Source of the DNA: an uncultured Gimesia sp.
GTDB lineage: Bacteria; Planctomycetota; Planctomycetia; Planctomycetales; Planctomycetaceae
Assembly (NCBI RefSeq): GCF_937910335.1
Contig: NZ_CALEMX010000350.1
Coordinates: forward strand, 1 to 35,374
Length of the DNA: 35,374 nucleotides
Direction: 5' to 3'
The notes under the pieces are model-generated. The model had not been told where the DNA came from. It searched no databases and worked only from the letters and a program-made list of their open reading frames with translations. The first letter of the stretch is position 1. Each line of letters begins with the position of its first letter. Shown one piece after another: positions 7,723 to 17,479 of the stretch. Both the position numbers and the translations under genes were made by a program.

Positions 7723-9816
7723 ATGCCCGGAAAGCAAGTATTTCTGAATCGATCTCATTTCATAGCTTCAGGCTTCTTTTTAGCGATCACCAGTATTCTT
7801 CTCTGCGGTTCGTCTCTCCTGGCAGATGAAAAGACGCCTGCGAAAGAATCGAAACAGTCTGAAAAAACTTCCCCAGAGAAAAAAGAGGTGATTGAAAAAA
7901 ATCCCTTTCCGAATCGGCCAGCGGCTCCCAGTCTGGATGGCGGGAAAGAATGGTTGAACACATCAGGTGAGATCACACTAAAAGACCTGCGAGGCAAAGT
8001 CGTCCTGATCGATTTTTGGACATACTGCTGCATTAACTGCATGCACGTCTTGCCCGATCTGGCTTATCTGGAGAAGAAGTATCCCAACGAACTGGTGGTG
8101 ATCGGTTGCCATTCCGCCAAATTCGAAAATGAAAAAGATACGGACAATATTCGCCGTGCGATTCAACGTTATGAGATCAAACACCCGGTCATCAACGATT
8201 CCAATATGACGGTCTGGCGAAAATATGGAGTGCGCGCTTGGCCTTCGATGGTACTCATTGATCCGGAAGGTAAATACTGCGGGCATTTGTCCGGAGAAGG
8301 GAACCGCGAGATTCTTGTGAAGGTCCTGGATCAACTGATCGCATATCATCGTGCCAAAGGAACGCTTGACGAAACCCCCTTCCAGTTTGAATTGGAGTCA
8401 GCCAAATTAAAACCGACTCCTTTAAAGTTCCCCGGTAAACTCCTTGCGGATGTACCACATCAGCGACTCTTTATTTCCGACAGCAATCATAACCGGATTG
8501 TGATTACCTCACTTGACGGAAAGCTGATTGACGTCATCGGCTCGGGGCAAATCGGTAAAAAAGATGGTGACTACAAAACAGCCTCCTTTGATCATCCACA
8601 AGGCATGGCACTGGTCGGAAATACATTGTATGTGGCTGATACGGAAAACCATATGATTCGCACCGTGGATCTCTCCAAGAAAGAAGTACAGACACTGGCG
8701 GGAACCGGCGAACAGGCTCGCCATCGTTCTCCAGGTGGGAAACTCAGAGAGTTGGCTCTCAACAGTCCGTGGGCATTAGCGGAAATCAACGGCGTACTCT
8801 ATATCTGTATGGCAGGACCACATCAGATCTGGTCGCACAAACTCGGTTCGGATCAAATCGGCGTATATGCCGGTTCAGGTCGTGAAGATATTACCAACGG
8901 TTCTCTGGAAGCATCCGCATTTGCTCAAACGTCTGATATCACCGTTGATGGCGATCTGTTTTACGTCGTAGACAGTGAAGGATCTGCAGTTCGAAAAGTA
9001 GATACCAAACAGAAAAATGTGACAACAATTGCGGGTACATCCGATCTGGAACGCGGCCGATCCCTGTTCGAGTTTGGTGATAAAGATGGTATCGGTGAAA
9101 AGTCGCGCTTGCAACATCCACTGGGAGTTCTTTATGACAAGGGCCGCCTGTTCGTGGCTGACACTTATAATCACAAACTCAAAACCATCGATCTTAAAAC
9201 GAATGAGGTCAAAACGTTCCTAGGGACCGGTAAAGATGGCGCTGCGCTGAATCCTGTTGAATTCTCAGAACCCTCAGGCCTGGCACTAGCCGGAGATCGA
9301 CTGTTTGTCGCTGATACGAATAATCATCGTATTTGTGTCGTGAACCTGAAAGATAACAAAGTCAGTGAATTCAAAATACAGGGCTTATCCCCACCAAGTC
9401 CTCCGAAAAAAACGGATAACAGTTTTGCCGCCACCGGGAAGCAATCTTTAACCGTTCCCCCACAAAAGCTGGCAGCCAACAGTCCACTCAAAATCAGTGT
9501 AGTTCCTAAACTACCTGCCGAATTTAAACTGTCCCCTCTGGCGCCGGCGAAGTTTTCTTTCAAATCAGACACAGATGCACAAGGAACTGTATTGAAAGGA
9601 AAGGCTAAGGTTGCAGGAGATCAAATCGTGATCGAACTTCCTGCTCTGAAAAATCAAGAGGGAACCTATTTGTTAAATCTACGTTTTGGATACTGCCGGG
9701 ATGGAGTCGGCGGGTTGTGTAAACAACATACCGCACAGTGGAAAATCCCGATACAAATTGAAGCTAACGGAAAAACGAAGCAGATTGCACTCGCGTTGGA
9801 TCTTTCGAAAGACTGA
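7723..9816 (+). CDS. Secreted thioredoxin-like/NHL-repeat protein (NHLRC2 type)
   Basis: A 697-residue exported protein. I chose ATG 7723 because GGAG at 7711-7714 is 8 bases upstream; the longer frame from 7645 starts right beside a possible -10 box (TACAAT, 7635-7640). Order: signal peptide (about 1-35), Lys/Glu-rich linker, TlpA/ResA-like thioredoxin fold (about 62-220) with active site C-C-I-N-C (Cys103-Ile-Asn-Cys106), then six or so NHL beta-propeller repeats (about 240-560; repeated VADTxNHxI-type motifs), and a C-terminal beta-rich domain (about 590-697). The domain order and the CCINC motif are those of the animal protein NHLRC2. The role in bacteria is unknown; periplasmic thiol-disulfide chemistry guided by a propeller is plausible. 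A strong terminator follows, so it is probably monocistronic. Confidence 0.88.
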   Translation: MPGKQVFLNRSHFIASGFFLAITSILLCGSSLLADEKTPAKESKQSEKTSPEKKEVIEKNPFPNRPAAPSLDGGKEWLNTSGEITLKDLRGKVVLIDFWTYCCINCMHVLPDLAYLEKKYPNELVVIGCHSAKFENEKDTDNIRRAIQRYEIKHPVINDSNMTVWRKYGVRAWPSMVLIDPEGKYCGHLSGEGNREILVKVLDQLIAYHRAKGTLDETPFQFELESAKLKPTPLKFPGKLLADVPHQRLFISDSNHNRIVITSLDGKLIDVIGSGQIGKKDGDYKTASFDHPQGMALVGNTLYVADTENHMIRTVDLSKKEVQTLAGTGEQARHRSPGGKLRELALNSPWALAEINGVLYICMAGPHQIWSHKLGSDQIGVYAGSGREDITNGSLEASAFAQTSDITVDGDLFYVVDSEGSAVRKVDTKQKNVTTIAGTSDLERGRSLFEFGDKDGIGEKSRLQHPLGVLYDKGRLFVADTYNHKLKTIDLKTNEVKTFLGTGKDGAALNPVEFSEPSGLALAGDRLFVADTNNHRICVVNLKDNKVSEFKIQGLSPPSPPKKTDNSFAATGKQSLTVPPQKLAANSPLKISVVPKLPAEFKLSPLAPAKFSFKSDTDAQGTVLKGKAKVAGDQIVIELPALKNQEGTYLLNLRFGYCRDGVGGLCKQHTAQWKIPIQIEANGKTKQIALALDLSKD

Positions 9817-9842
9817 ATGATCGTTTTGCATCGAAATTTAAC

Positions 9843-9886
9843 AACGGTTATTTGTCTCTCAAGTGATTGACAAATAACCGTTTTTT
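9843..9886 (+). terminator. Rho-independent terminator after the thioredoxin/NHL gene
   Basis: A perfect 14-base inverted repeat (AACGGTTATTTGTC at 9843-9856 and GACAAATAACCGTT at 9869-9882) with a 12-base loop, ending in a run of six T (9881-9886). It lies 27 bases past the stop codon of the thioredoxin/NHL gene and separates it from the 2TM protein gene. This is one of the clearest intrinsic terminators in the window. Confidence 0.93.
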
Positions 9887-9997
9887 GTTGATAGAACACT
9901 GGTATGAGCTGAGAATGTCAGAATTGCATATTCAAAAACCAAGCTGTTTCTATTGAGATGACTCGAGTATTAATTTATGGCGACAGGAGTTACCGTT

Positions 9998-10270
9998 ATG
10001 GTTGAGAATCAAAAAAACTATCAACGGGCCAAAGACCGCGTCGAAAAAAAGATCGGTTTTATGATTCATGCCGGTATCTATTTTGTCGTGAATGCGGGTT
10101 TAATAACGTTAAACCTGACACGATCTCCGGAAAAACTCTGGTTCATCTGGCCATTGGGAGGCTGGGGGATCGGACTGTTTTTCCACGCGATCAAAGTATT
10201 TGGTCACGCCAGCGCAGCGAGCTGGAAAGATAGAATGATTGAGAAAGAGCAATCAAAGCTCGATCAATGA
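9998..10270 (+). CDS. Small 2TM-domain membrane protein
   Basis: A 90-residue protein with a basic cytoplasmic N-terminus and two membrane helices: about 20-40 (FMIHAGIYFVVNAGLITLNL) and about 47-66 (LWFIWPLGGWGIGLFFHAIK). The H-x(3)-YF-VVN pattern and the WPLGGWGIGLFFHA motif match the small 2TM-domain family found in bacteria, sometimes attached to histidine kinases. I chose ATG 9998 because AGGAG at 9985-9989 is 8 bases before it; an ATG at 9977 would swallow that site. It is followed after 25 bases by a copper-type P-ATPase on the same strand, so the two may be co-transcribed. Its molecular role is not known. Confidence 0.85.
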   Translation: MVENQKNYQRAKDRVEKKIGFMIHAGIYFVVNAGLITLNLTRSPEKLWFIWPLGGWGIGLFFHAIKVFGHASAASWKDRMIEKEQSKLDQ

Positions 10271-10295
10271 ACTTCTTCAGTTAAAATGAAATAGG

Positions 10296-12659
10296 ATGAG
10301 CATGACCGCCATTGATCCGATTTGCCATATGGAAGTAGACGAGTCCCAAGCACTCAAGGAAACCATTGATCATCAGACTTGGTACTTCTGCAGTCAGGGT
10401 TGTCGTGACAAATTTCTGGCGCAGCATCTTGATACCAACGAGTCGAAGCCCGCAGACAAATCAGAATGTTGTCATCATCCCGGTCATCAGCATGAGAATG
10501 CTGATTCAAAGCCAGTAACGAAAGAGAAGGGGGCGTTACCACCTGGAACGATTTATTCCTGTCCGATGCATCCCGAAGTGGAGCAGCAGGGACCTGGAAG
10601 TTGTCCCATCTGTGGCATGGATCTGGAACCACTGATGCCTCAAAAGGAAGATTCGCCCGAAGAAGTGGCAGAGTATGAATTGATGGCCCGTCGATTCTGG
10701 TTGGCCCTGGTCTGCGGCTTACCGGTCTTTCTCCTCGCAATGCTGCCGATGACAGGCCTCCCCGTTCATCAATGGATTCCTCTCAAAGTCTCAGGATGGC
10801 TCCAGTTCCTTCTCAGTACGCCTGTCTTGTTCTGGGCCGGCTGGCCTTTATATGAACGCGCCTGGCGTTCTATTCGCAGCTTGAATCTCAATATGTTCAC
10901 CCTGATCGGCATCGGAACGGGAACCGCGTATGTTTACAGCGTCATTGCGCTCCTCTTTCCCGGAATCTTTCCCGAATCCTTTCGGCAGGCAGGTACGGTG
11001 GAGCTTTACTTTGAGGCGACCGTGGTGATTACCGTCCTCGTCTTATTGGGACAGATGCTGGAATTGAGGGCCCGCAAGCGAACCAATAGTGCCATTCAGG
11101 ATTTACTTTCTCTGGTGCCACCAACGGCGTTCCTGATGATCGAGGGTAAGGAACAGGAGATTCCTTTAGAAGAGGTGCAGGTGGGAAATCTGCTACGCGT
11201 GCGTCCGGGTGAAAAAGTTCCCGTCGATGGTGAGATTCACGAAGGGAAAAGCCTGATTGATGAATCGATGATAACGGGTGAATCGGTGCCCGTTTCAAAA
11301 GAGCAGGGGGCAGAAGTGATTGGAGGCACCGTGAATCAGACGGGTTCTTTCATCATGGAAGCACGGAAGGTAGGCAGTGATACGCTGTTGTCGCAAATCA
11401 TCCAAATGGTTTCCAGTGCACAACGCAGCCGCGCTCCTATTCAGCGCGTGGTTGACACAATTGCCGCCCGCTTTGTCCCGATGGTATTATTGATTTCTAT
11501 CGTGACATTTCTGCTCTGGAGTTGGCTGGGTCCTGAACCGCGATTTGCGTATGCGTTGATTAATGCTGTGGCAGTCCTGATTATCGCCTGTCCTTGTGCA
11601 CTAGGATTGGCCACACCGATGTCGATTATGGTGGGTGTGGGACGGGGCGCGAAAAGTGGAATTTTGATTAAAAATGCCGAAGTCCTGGAGACACTGCAAG
11701 CAGTCGATACACTGGTCGTCGACAAGACAGGGACTCTGACGGAAGGGAAACCAAAGCTCACAGAATGCATCACAGCCGGCGCGTTTAATCAGTCAAATCT
11801 GTTGCAACTGGCCGCTTCCGTGGAACAGCAGAGTGAACACCCCCTCTCGCAGGCTGTTGTGCTGGCTGCGAAAGAGCGAGAGCTGGCACTGCTGACGGTT
11901 ACCGATTTTGACTCAGTGACCGGCTCTGGCGTCAAAGGTGAAGTGGATGGGAAACCAGTTCTGATCGGTAGCGCCGGGTTTCTGAACGAACAATCGATCA
12001 TCATCAACGAGGAACTCATGTCAAACGCCAACCGACTCCGTGAACAGGGACAGGGCGTGATCTTCGTAGCCGTCGCGGATGAGTTAGCAGGTCTTCTATC
12101 TGTTTCCGATCCGATTAAGGAAACGACTCCGCAGGCGATTGAAAAGCTGCATCAACTGGGACTGAAAATTGTAATGTTAACGGGCGACAATGAAAAAACA
12201 GCGCATGCCGTGGCGCAGTCGTTAAACATCGATGAAGTGGAAGCGGGTGTGAAACCGCTGGATAAATACGAGAAAATCAAAACACTGCGTGCAGCGGGCC
12301 ATAAAGTAGCGATGGCCGGTGATGGAATTAATGATGCCCCTGCGCTAGTCGAAGCCGATGTGGGAATTGCCATGGGCACGGGGACGGATATTGCCATTGA
12401 AAGTGCCGAGGTAACTTTAGTAAAAGGGGATTTGATGGGTGTGGCGGAATCCATTTACTTAAGTCGTCTGGTGATGCGCAACATTCATCAGAATCTGTTA
12501 TTTGCCTTTGGCTATAATGCATTGGGAATCCCCATAGCCGCCGGGATTCTCTATCCGTTCTTCGGTTTACTATTGAGCCCGATGATTGCCGCCGCCGCCA
12601 TGAGCTTCAGCTCCATTTCGGTCATCGCCAATGCTTTGCGACTCAGAACACAAACCTGA
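10296..12659 (+). CDS. Copper-translocating P-type ATPase (P1B-1), YHS + HMBD N-terminus
   Basis: A 787-residue heavy-metal efflux ATPase. In place of the usual ferredoxin-like metal-binding domains it has a YHS domain (about 5-45, [10 protein letters not shown] and YFCSQGC), a His/Cys-rich stretch (CCHHPGHQH, 58-66) and a heavy-metal-binding domain (88-112, [20 protein letters not shown]). The core is intact: A-domain TGES (328-331), membrane metal site C-P-C (432-434), phosphorylated Asp476 in DKTGT, the SEHP motif near 515 and GDGINDAP in the hinge. CPC with the YN and M-S-S motifs in the last helices points to Cu(I), possibly Ag(I). ATG 10296 or ATG 10302 could start the protein; AGGA at 10292-10295 better suits 10302. 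It follows the 2TM gene and ends 13 bases from a convergent esterase gene. Confidence 0.95.
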   Translation: MSMTAIDPICHMEVDESQALKETIDHQTWYFCSQGCRDKFLAQHLDTNESKPADKSECCHHPGHQHENADSKPVTKEKGALPPGTIYSCPMHPEVEQQGPGSCPICGMDLEPLMPQKEDSPEEVAEYELMARRFWLALVCGLPVFLLAMLPMTGLPVHQWIPLKVSGWLQFLLSTPVLFWAGWPLYERAWRSIRSLNLNMFTLIGIGTGTAYVYSVIALLFPGIFPESFRQAGTVELYFEATVVITVLVLLGQMLELRARKRTNSAIQDLLSLVPPTAFLMIEGKEQEIPLEEVQVGNLLRVRPGEKVPVDGEIHEGKSLIDESMITGESVPVSKEQGAEVIGGTVNQTGSFIMEARKVGSDTLLSQIIQMVSSAQRSRAPIQRVVDTIAARFVPMVLLISIVTFLLWSWLGPEPRFAYALINAVAVLIIACPCALGLATPMSIMVGVGRGAKSGILIKNAEVLETLQAVDTLVVDKTGTLTEGKPKLTECITAGAFNQSNLLQLAASVEQQSEHPLSQAVVLAAKERELALLTVTDFDSVTGSGVKGEVDGKPVLIGSAGFLNEQSIIINEELMSNANRLREQGQGVIFVAVADELAGLLSVSDPIKETTPQAIEKLHQLGLKIVMLTGDNEKTAHAVAQSLNIDEVEAGVKPLDKYEKIKTLRAAGHKVAMAGDGINDAPALVEADVGIAMGTGTDIAIESAEVTLVKGDLMGVAESIYLSRLVMRNIHQNLLFAFGYNALGIPIAAGILYPFFGLLLSPMIAAAAMSFSSISVIANALRLRTQT

Positions 12660-12672
12660 CTCGATTTCGAAT

Positions 12673-13548
12673 TCATTTCTTTTTTGGCAGGGGTTTATCA
12701 GATTTCTCGCCGCCGACAATGCGTCTGATTTCTTTTAATAACAGATAATGACCGGGTTCAAGCATGCTGCCATGAGTAAAACCGTCCAGTTCAAATAATT
12801 GTACCTGTTTGTGTCCGACCACTTTGAGCAGACGATGCATGTAAGCGTTTTCTTCATAGCGCGTGGGGAATTCCAATTCGCGGTCACCCGTAATCAGCAG
12901 GATCGGCGGTGCGTCTTTGCGGGCGTGAAATAGCGGAGCCATGTCGTCAATAATCGGTTGATCTCGTTCGATACCCATTTCCTCCCGGACCGTCATATGT
13001 GTGATGCAATGCCCGCTATAGGGAATCAAACCTGCAATTTTGTTGGCGTCAATTTTATGCGTGGCTAACCAGCGTTTATCCAGACCGAGCATACTGGTGA
13101 GATAACCTCCTGCAGAATGGCCGGCTACAAATATCAGATCGGGATCGCCGCCATATTCGGCGACATGCTGGAAAGTCCAGGCGACTGCTGCCGCTGCGTC
13201 TTCCAGATAAGCCGGCTTTTTAGCTTTGGGGTATAACCGATAATTGACTGCTACAATGGCAATGCCCTGATTCTTCAGTTCCTCTGGAATGACTTTCTTG
13301 CCCCCCTTTAAGCCCCCACCGTGAAACCAGACCACGGTCGGGTAGTATTTGATTGTTGAGGGATAATAAAAATCAAGTTTGCAGCGCTCGCGCATATACT
13401 CAGTCTGCTGCCGTTGATCTGCATCACGATAAGAGAGATCAGAAAGTGTTTTATAAGTATTCGCATTCTCCTCGGCCTGAATCGTTTGCAATGGGAAAGC
13501 GATTAAAGTGATGAAGTAGAGCAGGTAGCGCAATTGACAGGGTCTCAT
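12673..13548 (-). CDS. Secreted alpha/beta-hydrolase, esterase/lipase type
   Basis: A 291-residue exported serine hydrolase. The N-terminus carries a hydrophobic signal (about residues 8-25, cleaved near IQA-EE). The oxyanion motif HGGG is at 76-79 and the nucleophile elbow GHSAGG has Ser145; GDRELE (Asp near 226) and the His in GFTHGS (near 265) complete the triad. This layout matches the BD-FAE/hormone-sensitive-lipase group that often removes acetyl or feruloyl groups from polysaccharides. It lies 76 bases downstream of a sulfatase gene on the same strand, so joint action on decorated glycans is plausible. The substrate is not determined by the sequence. Confidence 0.9.
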   Translation of the reverse strand: MRPCQLRYLLYFITLIAFPLQTIQAEENANTYKTLSDLSYRDADQRQQTEYMRERCKLDFYYPSTIKYYPTVVWFHGGGLKGGKKVIPEELKNQGIAIVAVNYRLYPKAKKPAYLEDAAAAVAWTFQHVAEYGGDPDLIFVAGHSAGGYLTSMLGLDKRWLATHKIDANKIAGLIPYSGHCITHMTVREEMGIERDQPIIDDMAPLFHARKDAPPILLITGDRELEFPTRYEENAYMHRLLKVVGHKQVQLFELDGFTHGSMLEPGHYLLLKEIRRIVGGEKSDKPLPKKK

Positions 13549-13624
13549 GGTGGTTCCTCTAATGGTCTATTAAAAATTTCAAACGACCAGTGGTTTGTTG
13601 ACTGTCGTTATCCGTGCAGTAGAC

Positions 13625-15169
13625 TCATGATGCATCCCGGCGTTTTTTCAATTCCGGAAAGCGGTCATCAGTATCTCCGGTCTGTTGCTTGAGCTGGCTC
13701 AACCGATGTTTCAAATTCTTAAGAGTGGATTGATAAGCGGGATCCGCAATCACATTCTGCATTTCGCGAGGATCTTTTCGCAAATCATAGAGCTCCCAGT
13801 GCGGGGGTGTGGGAGTTTTGACAGCTCCCGGGGCATCCAGAGGCAGACCATAAAAGAAGATCAATTTAAAATCTTTCGTCCGAATTCCGTAATGCGCGGG
13901 ATTGTCATGATGTGCCATGTGCATCCAATAACGATAATACGTGGCATCAGGCCAGTCCGCGGGAGTGGGCTCGCCTTTCAGAATCGGTAAAAAGGATCGT
14001 CCCTGCATGAACTCCGGCTTCTTGACTCCTGCCATCTCCAATAGAGTAGGTGCAAAGTCGACATTATTGATCATGGTGTCATTTTTGGAATGGGCTTTAA
14101 TCCATTTTGGATAACGTGCAATGAAAGGCATTCGTAAAGATTCTTCATACATCCAGCGTTTATCGATATAGTCATGCTCACCCAGCATAAATCCCTGGTC
14201 TGCTGTGTAGACGATGATGGTATTCTCCAGATCACCAGTCGCTTTGAGATGTTCCACCAGTCGTTTGATATTGTCATCCACGCCTCGTACGCAACGCAGA
14301 AACTTTTTGAGATAACGTTGATATGCTTCACCTGTATATTTTTCAGCCGACAGATTTTCATCGACAAACATGTGATGCCCCATATTTCGCCGTTTGTTTC
14401 GGGGGCCTACCGAAGTACCATAAAGCGCCTGGCCAAGCGGACCATGCTTCCCACGTGTTCGCAGTGATTCCGGTTCCGGAATGGTTACATCCTGATAGAG
14501 CCAGTCATACCGTTCCGCATTTTCAAAATTGTCATGCGGTGCCTTGAAGTGATGCATCAAAAAGAATGGTTTCTTTTTCTGTTTTCGACTCTTCAACCAT
14601 TTGAGTGAGATATCTGTGATCGCATCTGAAGAATGTTTCGAATCATACCGATTCGAGCGAAACTCATTTTTTGGCCATGGCTTGGGACCTCTCACACGAA
14701 AAACAGGATTGAAATAACTTCCCTGCCCGGGCAAAACGGTATAAAAGTCAAATGCGGCTGGCTCTTTCTTAAGATGCCATTTTCCGATCATGGCAGTTTC
14801 ATAACCCGCATCTTTGATAAGCCGTGCCAGATGTTGATGTTCCTCGCCGATGGCGCCATTCAATGTGGTCACTCCGTTGACGTGAGAGTATTGCCCTGTC
14901 ATCAAGGTCGCACGGCTGGGTGTGCAGATCGAGTTTGTACAAAACACGTTCTTGAGCAACATGCCTTCGCTGGCCAGACGATCTAAGGTGGGTGTAGGAT
15001 TGACAACCGCCAACCGGCCCTGGTAAGCGCCTATCGAATGGGCGGCGTGGTCATCTGACATGATGTATAAAATATTCGGTTTTTGTTCCGCTGCTCGAAC
15101 CACAGACGTCGTCATACAGAAAATCGCGATGCTGCACAGAATGAATGAGATAAAATACCTGCTTTGCAT
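13625..15169 (-). CDS. Secreted sulfatase (family S1)
   Basis: A 514-residue sulfatase from ATG 15169; the open frame runs further upstream but the signal peptide (about 1-27, ending VVRA-AE) begins there. The metal-binding start (NILYIMSDDHAAH) and the modification motif C-T-P-S-R with Cys82 are present, so the enzyme should be matured to formylglycine by a sulfatase-modifying enzyme or anaerobic maturase encoded elsewhere. Downstream signatures GKWHLKKE and TADQGFMLGEHDY are typical of the alkaline-phosphatase fold. Planctomycetes use such enzymes to desulfate algal or animal polysaccharides. It is divergent from a second sulfatase with a 229-base shared upstream region, and an esterase follows it. 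The exact substrate is not readable; the Cys-type S1 class is certain. Confidence 0.94.
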   Translation of the reverse strand: MQSRYFISFILCSIAIFCMTTSVVRAAEQKPNILYIMSDDHAAHSIGAYQGRLAVVNPTPTLDRLASEGMLLKNVFCTNSICTPSRATLMTGQYSHVNGVTTLNGAIGEEHQHLARLIKDAGYETAMIGKWHLKKEPAAFDFYTVLPGQGSYFNPVFRVRGPKPWPKNEFRSNRYDSKHSSDAITDISLKWLKSRKQKKKPFFLMHHFKAPHDNFENAERYDWLYQDVTIPEPESLRTRGKHGPLGQALYGTSVGPRNKRRNMGHHMFVDENLSAEKYTGEAYQRYLKKFLRCVRGVDDNIKRLVEHLKATGDLENTIIVYTADQGFMLGEHDYIDKRWMYEESLRMPFIARYPKWIKAHSKNDTMINNVDFAPTLLEMAGVKKPEFMQGRSFLPILKGEPTPADWPDATYYRYWMHMAHHDNPAHYGIRTKDFKLIFFYGLPLDAPGAVKTPTPPHWELYDLRKDPREMQNVIADPAYQSTLKNLKHRLSQLKQQTGDTDDRFPELKKRRDAS

Positions 15170-15398
15170 TGTTGTTCTCGATAAAAAATTTCGCGATAAA
15201 TAATCAGAAATGAAACTGACGAACCCTGTACACACAATTCTTCAGGGTACCGGTTTGCAGAGTTCTCAAAGAAAGAATAGACTGGGATTATATCATCCCT
15301 CATGGGGAGTTTAAAATCTATCAATATACATGATTTTGAGTTTCACCAATTAATACGATCATCAGTGCGGTTCATACTTACTTTTTGGAAATCACAAT
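15170..15398. promoter_or_regulatory. Shared intergenic region between two divergent sulfatase genes
   Basis: These 229 bases separate two sulfatase genes that point away from each other and must hold the promoters of both. The region is AT-rich (for example TCATCCCTCATGG and AATATACATGATTTTG), but I see no strong -35/-10 pair and no long palindrome that would mark an operator. Shared control is suggested only by the arrangement. Confidence 0.4.
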
Positions 15399-17165
15399 AT
15401 GACACATCTTAAATTATTCTGTCTGACTTGCTCCTCCTTCGTTTTAGTTTTATTTAGTAATCTGATATCTGAAGTCCAAGCCGCTGAACACACGAATGTC
15501 ATACTCATCATGACAGACGATCAGGGGGGCTGGGATTACGGATTCATGGGGAACAAAATCCTGAATACTCCCAATCTCGATGCAATGGCCGCCAGCGGTG
15601 CACGCTTGGATCGCTTCTATGTCAGTCCCGTTTGTACTCCCACGCGAGCAAATCTGATGACGGGCCGTTATAACTATCGCACGCGCGCCATCGATACCTA
15701 TATTGGTCGTGCAATGCTCGAACCAGAAGAAGTAACCATCGCTGAAGCATTATCACCTGCCGGCTATGCAACGGGAATCTTTGGGAAGTGGCATCTTGGT
15801 GATTCTTATCCCCTGCGTCCGCAGGATCAAGGGTTTCAGGAAGTGCTCGTTCACCGGGGAGGTGGCATTGGACAACCCAGCGACCCGCCGGAAGGAGCTG
15901 GCAAATACACAGACCCGGTTCTGTTTCATAATGGCGAACAAAAACAGATGAAAGGTTATTGTACCGACATTTATTTTGACAATGCGATGAAGTTCATTCA
16001 GAAAAATGAATCACAGGAGAAACCGACCTTCATGTATATCGCCACGAATGCACCACATGGGCCGTTTCATGATGTGCCCGAAGACTTGCGTAAAAAGTAC
16101 GAAGCGATGGATTTGAACGATGCCTATGGTTTCGATATGAGTAAAAAAAGAAAGAACAAGAAGCAGTTCGACAAAACCTCGCGTATCTTTTCCATGATTG
16201 AGAATATCGATCAAAATATTGGCAAACTCTTTCAGCATCTGAAAAAGATTGGCGCTTACGAGAATACGCTGGTGTTGTTTCTGAATGACAATGGTCCCAA
16301 TGGTCCTCGTTTTGTAGGTTCCCATCGTGGAACGAAAGGCACTGTGAATGAGGGAGGTATTCGGTCTGTGCTACTGGCACATTGGCCCGCTCAGTTGAAA
16401 GCGGGAACCGTCAATGATCGGATTGCCGCCCATTATGATATTTTTCCGACCATCCTTGCAGCGACTGGCGTGCAGAAACCAGAATCATTAGAACTGGATG
16501 GCGTGAACGTATTACCGCTGTTGAAAAATGAAGCAAAAAACTGGCCCGATCGATCTCTCTATCTGCAATGGCATCGCGGCGATCAACCCACGCCACATAC
16601 CAATGCTGCGGTTGTGATGCAGGATTATAAAATGACATTTTCAAAACAGGGCGAACCCGGAAAGTTATTTGATCTCCGAAATGATCCAGCGGAACGCAGC
16701 GATATTGCCAGCAACAAATCAACTTTGGCCAATGAGTTGACGAAGAAATATGATGCCTGGTTTGCCGATGTAAGTTCCACACGTCCTGAGAATTATGCCC
16801 CCCCTCGTATTCATATTGGTAATGCGAAAGAACCAATGACGGTATTAACACGACAGGATTGGCGTTACGCGGGTCACAAGGGAAAAGGCTGGACACGTGA
16901 TGCACGCGGCAACTGGTTGGTGAATGTTGAGCAAACGGGAACCTACGACATAAAAGTGCAATTTACGAAAGCACGAGAACAGTCAGGAACCGAATTGACT
17001 GTCAAAGTGGGAACCGATCAGGTCCAAGCCAAAGTTCCTGCCGACCGTTCAGAATATGTGTTCTCTGACGTCACTCTTCATCAGGGAAAACAAACGATTG
17101 ATGTCATAGTCGTGGAAGATAACCTCACGCGGGGTCCCATGCAGGTTTATCTTACGAAAAAATAG
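15399..17165 (+). CDS. Secreted arylsulfatase (family S1) with C-terminal beta-sandwich
   Basis: A 588-residue sulfatase with a signal peptide (about 1-29, cleaved near VQA-AE). It shows the metal-binding motif VILIMTDDQGGWDYG, the modification motif C-T-P-T-R (Cys79; CxPxR form) and GKWHLGDSYPL. The catalytic domain ends near residue 455. From about 464 to the end there is an extra, beta-rich domain (TGTYDIKVQF..., KQTIDVIVVE) that resembles carbohydrate-binding-like jelly-roll modules attached to planctomycete sulfatases. This may hold the enzyme on the glycan. It differs enough from the neighbouring sulfatase that the two are not recent duplicates, which fits desulfation at different positions. 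No strong Shine-Dalgarno is seen ahead of ATG 15399. Confidence 0.93.
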   Translation: MTHLKLFCLTCSSFVLVLFSNLISEVQAAEHTNVILIMTDDQGGWDYGFMGNKILNTPNLDAMAASGARLDRFYVSPVCTPTRANLMTGRYNYRTRAIDTYIGRAMLEPEEVTIAEALSPAGYATGIFGKWHLGDSYPLRPQDQGFQEVLVHRGGGIGQPSDPPEGAGKYTDPVLFHNGEQKQMKGYCTDIYFDNAMKFIQKNESQEKPTFMYIATNAPHGPFHDVPEDLRKKYEAMDLNDAYGFDMSKKRKNKKQFDKTSRIFSMIENIDQNIGKLFQHLKKIGAYENTLVLFLNDNGPNGPRFVGSHRGTKGTVNEGGIRSVLLAHWPAQLKAGTVNDRIAAHYDIFPTILAATGVQKPESLELDGVNVLPLLKNEAKNWPDRSLYLQWHRGDQPTPHTNAAVVMQDYKMTFSKQGEPGKLFDLRNDPAERSDIASNKSTLANELTKKYDAWFADVSSTRPENYAPPRIHIGNAKEPMTVLTRQDWRYAGHKGKGWTRDARGNWLVNVEQTGTYDIKVQFTKAREQSGTELTVKVGTDQVQAKVPADRSEYVFSDVTLHQGKQTIDVIVVEDNLTRGPMQVYLTKK

Positions 17166-17479
17166 ACTTCAGTCAGAAATCAGTTATTTTCAGGCCTACT
17201 TTCTTGAAGAATCTATGAAAGTAGACCGATCTGGAATGGCCATAGGTGGTGATTCCATTTAACATAAATAAGGAAGACTAAATTATAGGAGATTCACTCT
17301 CTTGACGATTGGTTTCTGCCGATTCTGCTTGATAAAGATCCAGCAGATTGTCAGGGAAAACGTAAAGAGAAAGGTGGAGACTTCAAGAAAAGATTCCAAT
17401 TGAGATGAAACTGTAAATCAATAATCACACCAACCCGCCGATGAATTTGTCGGCCTGCCTCTTTTCATGGAAATGATTA
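17166..17479 (+). other. Gene-poor gap between sulfatase and Tat oxidoreductase
   Basis: This 314-base gap has a perfect 8-base inverted repeat CTACTTTC / GAAAGTAG (17196-17203 and 17217-17224, loop 13) about 30 bases past the sulfatase stop; it lacks a T-run, so it is an RNA hairpin or weak terminator at best. Further on, AGGAG at 17287-17291 precedes TTG 17302, which opens a 33-codon frame to 17403 containing an F-C-R-F-C motif and a basic tail. I regard this short frame as possible but unproven. The remainder should hold the promoter of the oxidoreductase gene; no clear consensus is seen. Confidence 0.4.

Noticed and set aside
13575-13612. AACGAC/GTCGTT inverted repeat between sulfatase and esterase genes as a terminator
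   Set aside because: Only six pairs with a 16-base loop and no T-run; too weak to separate the two genes.
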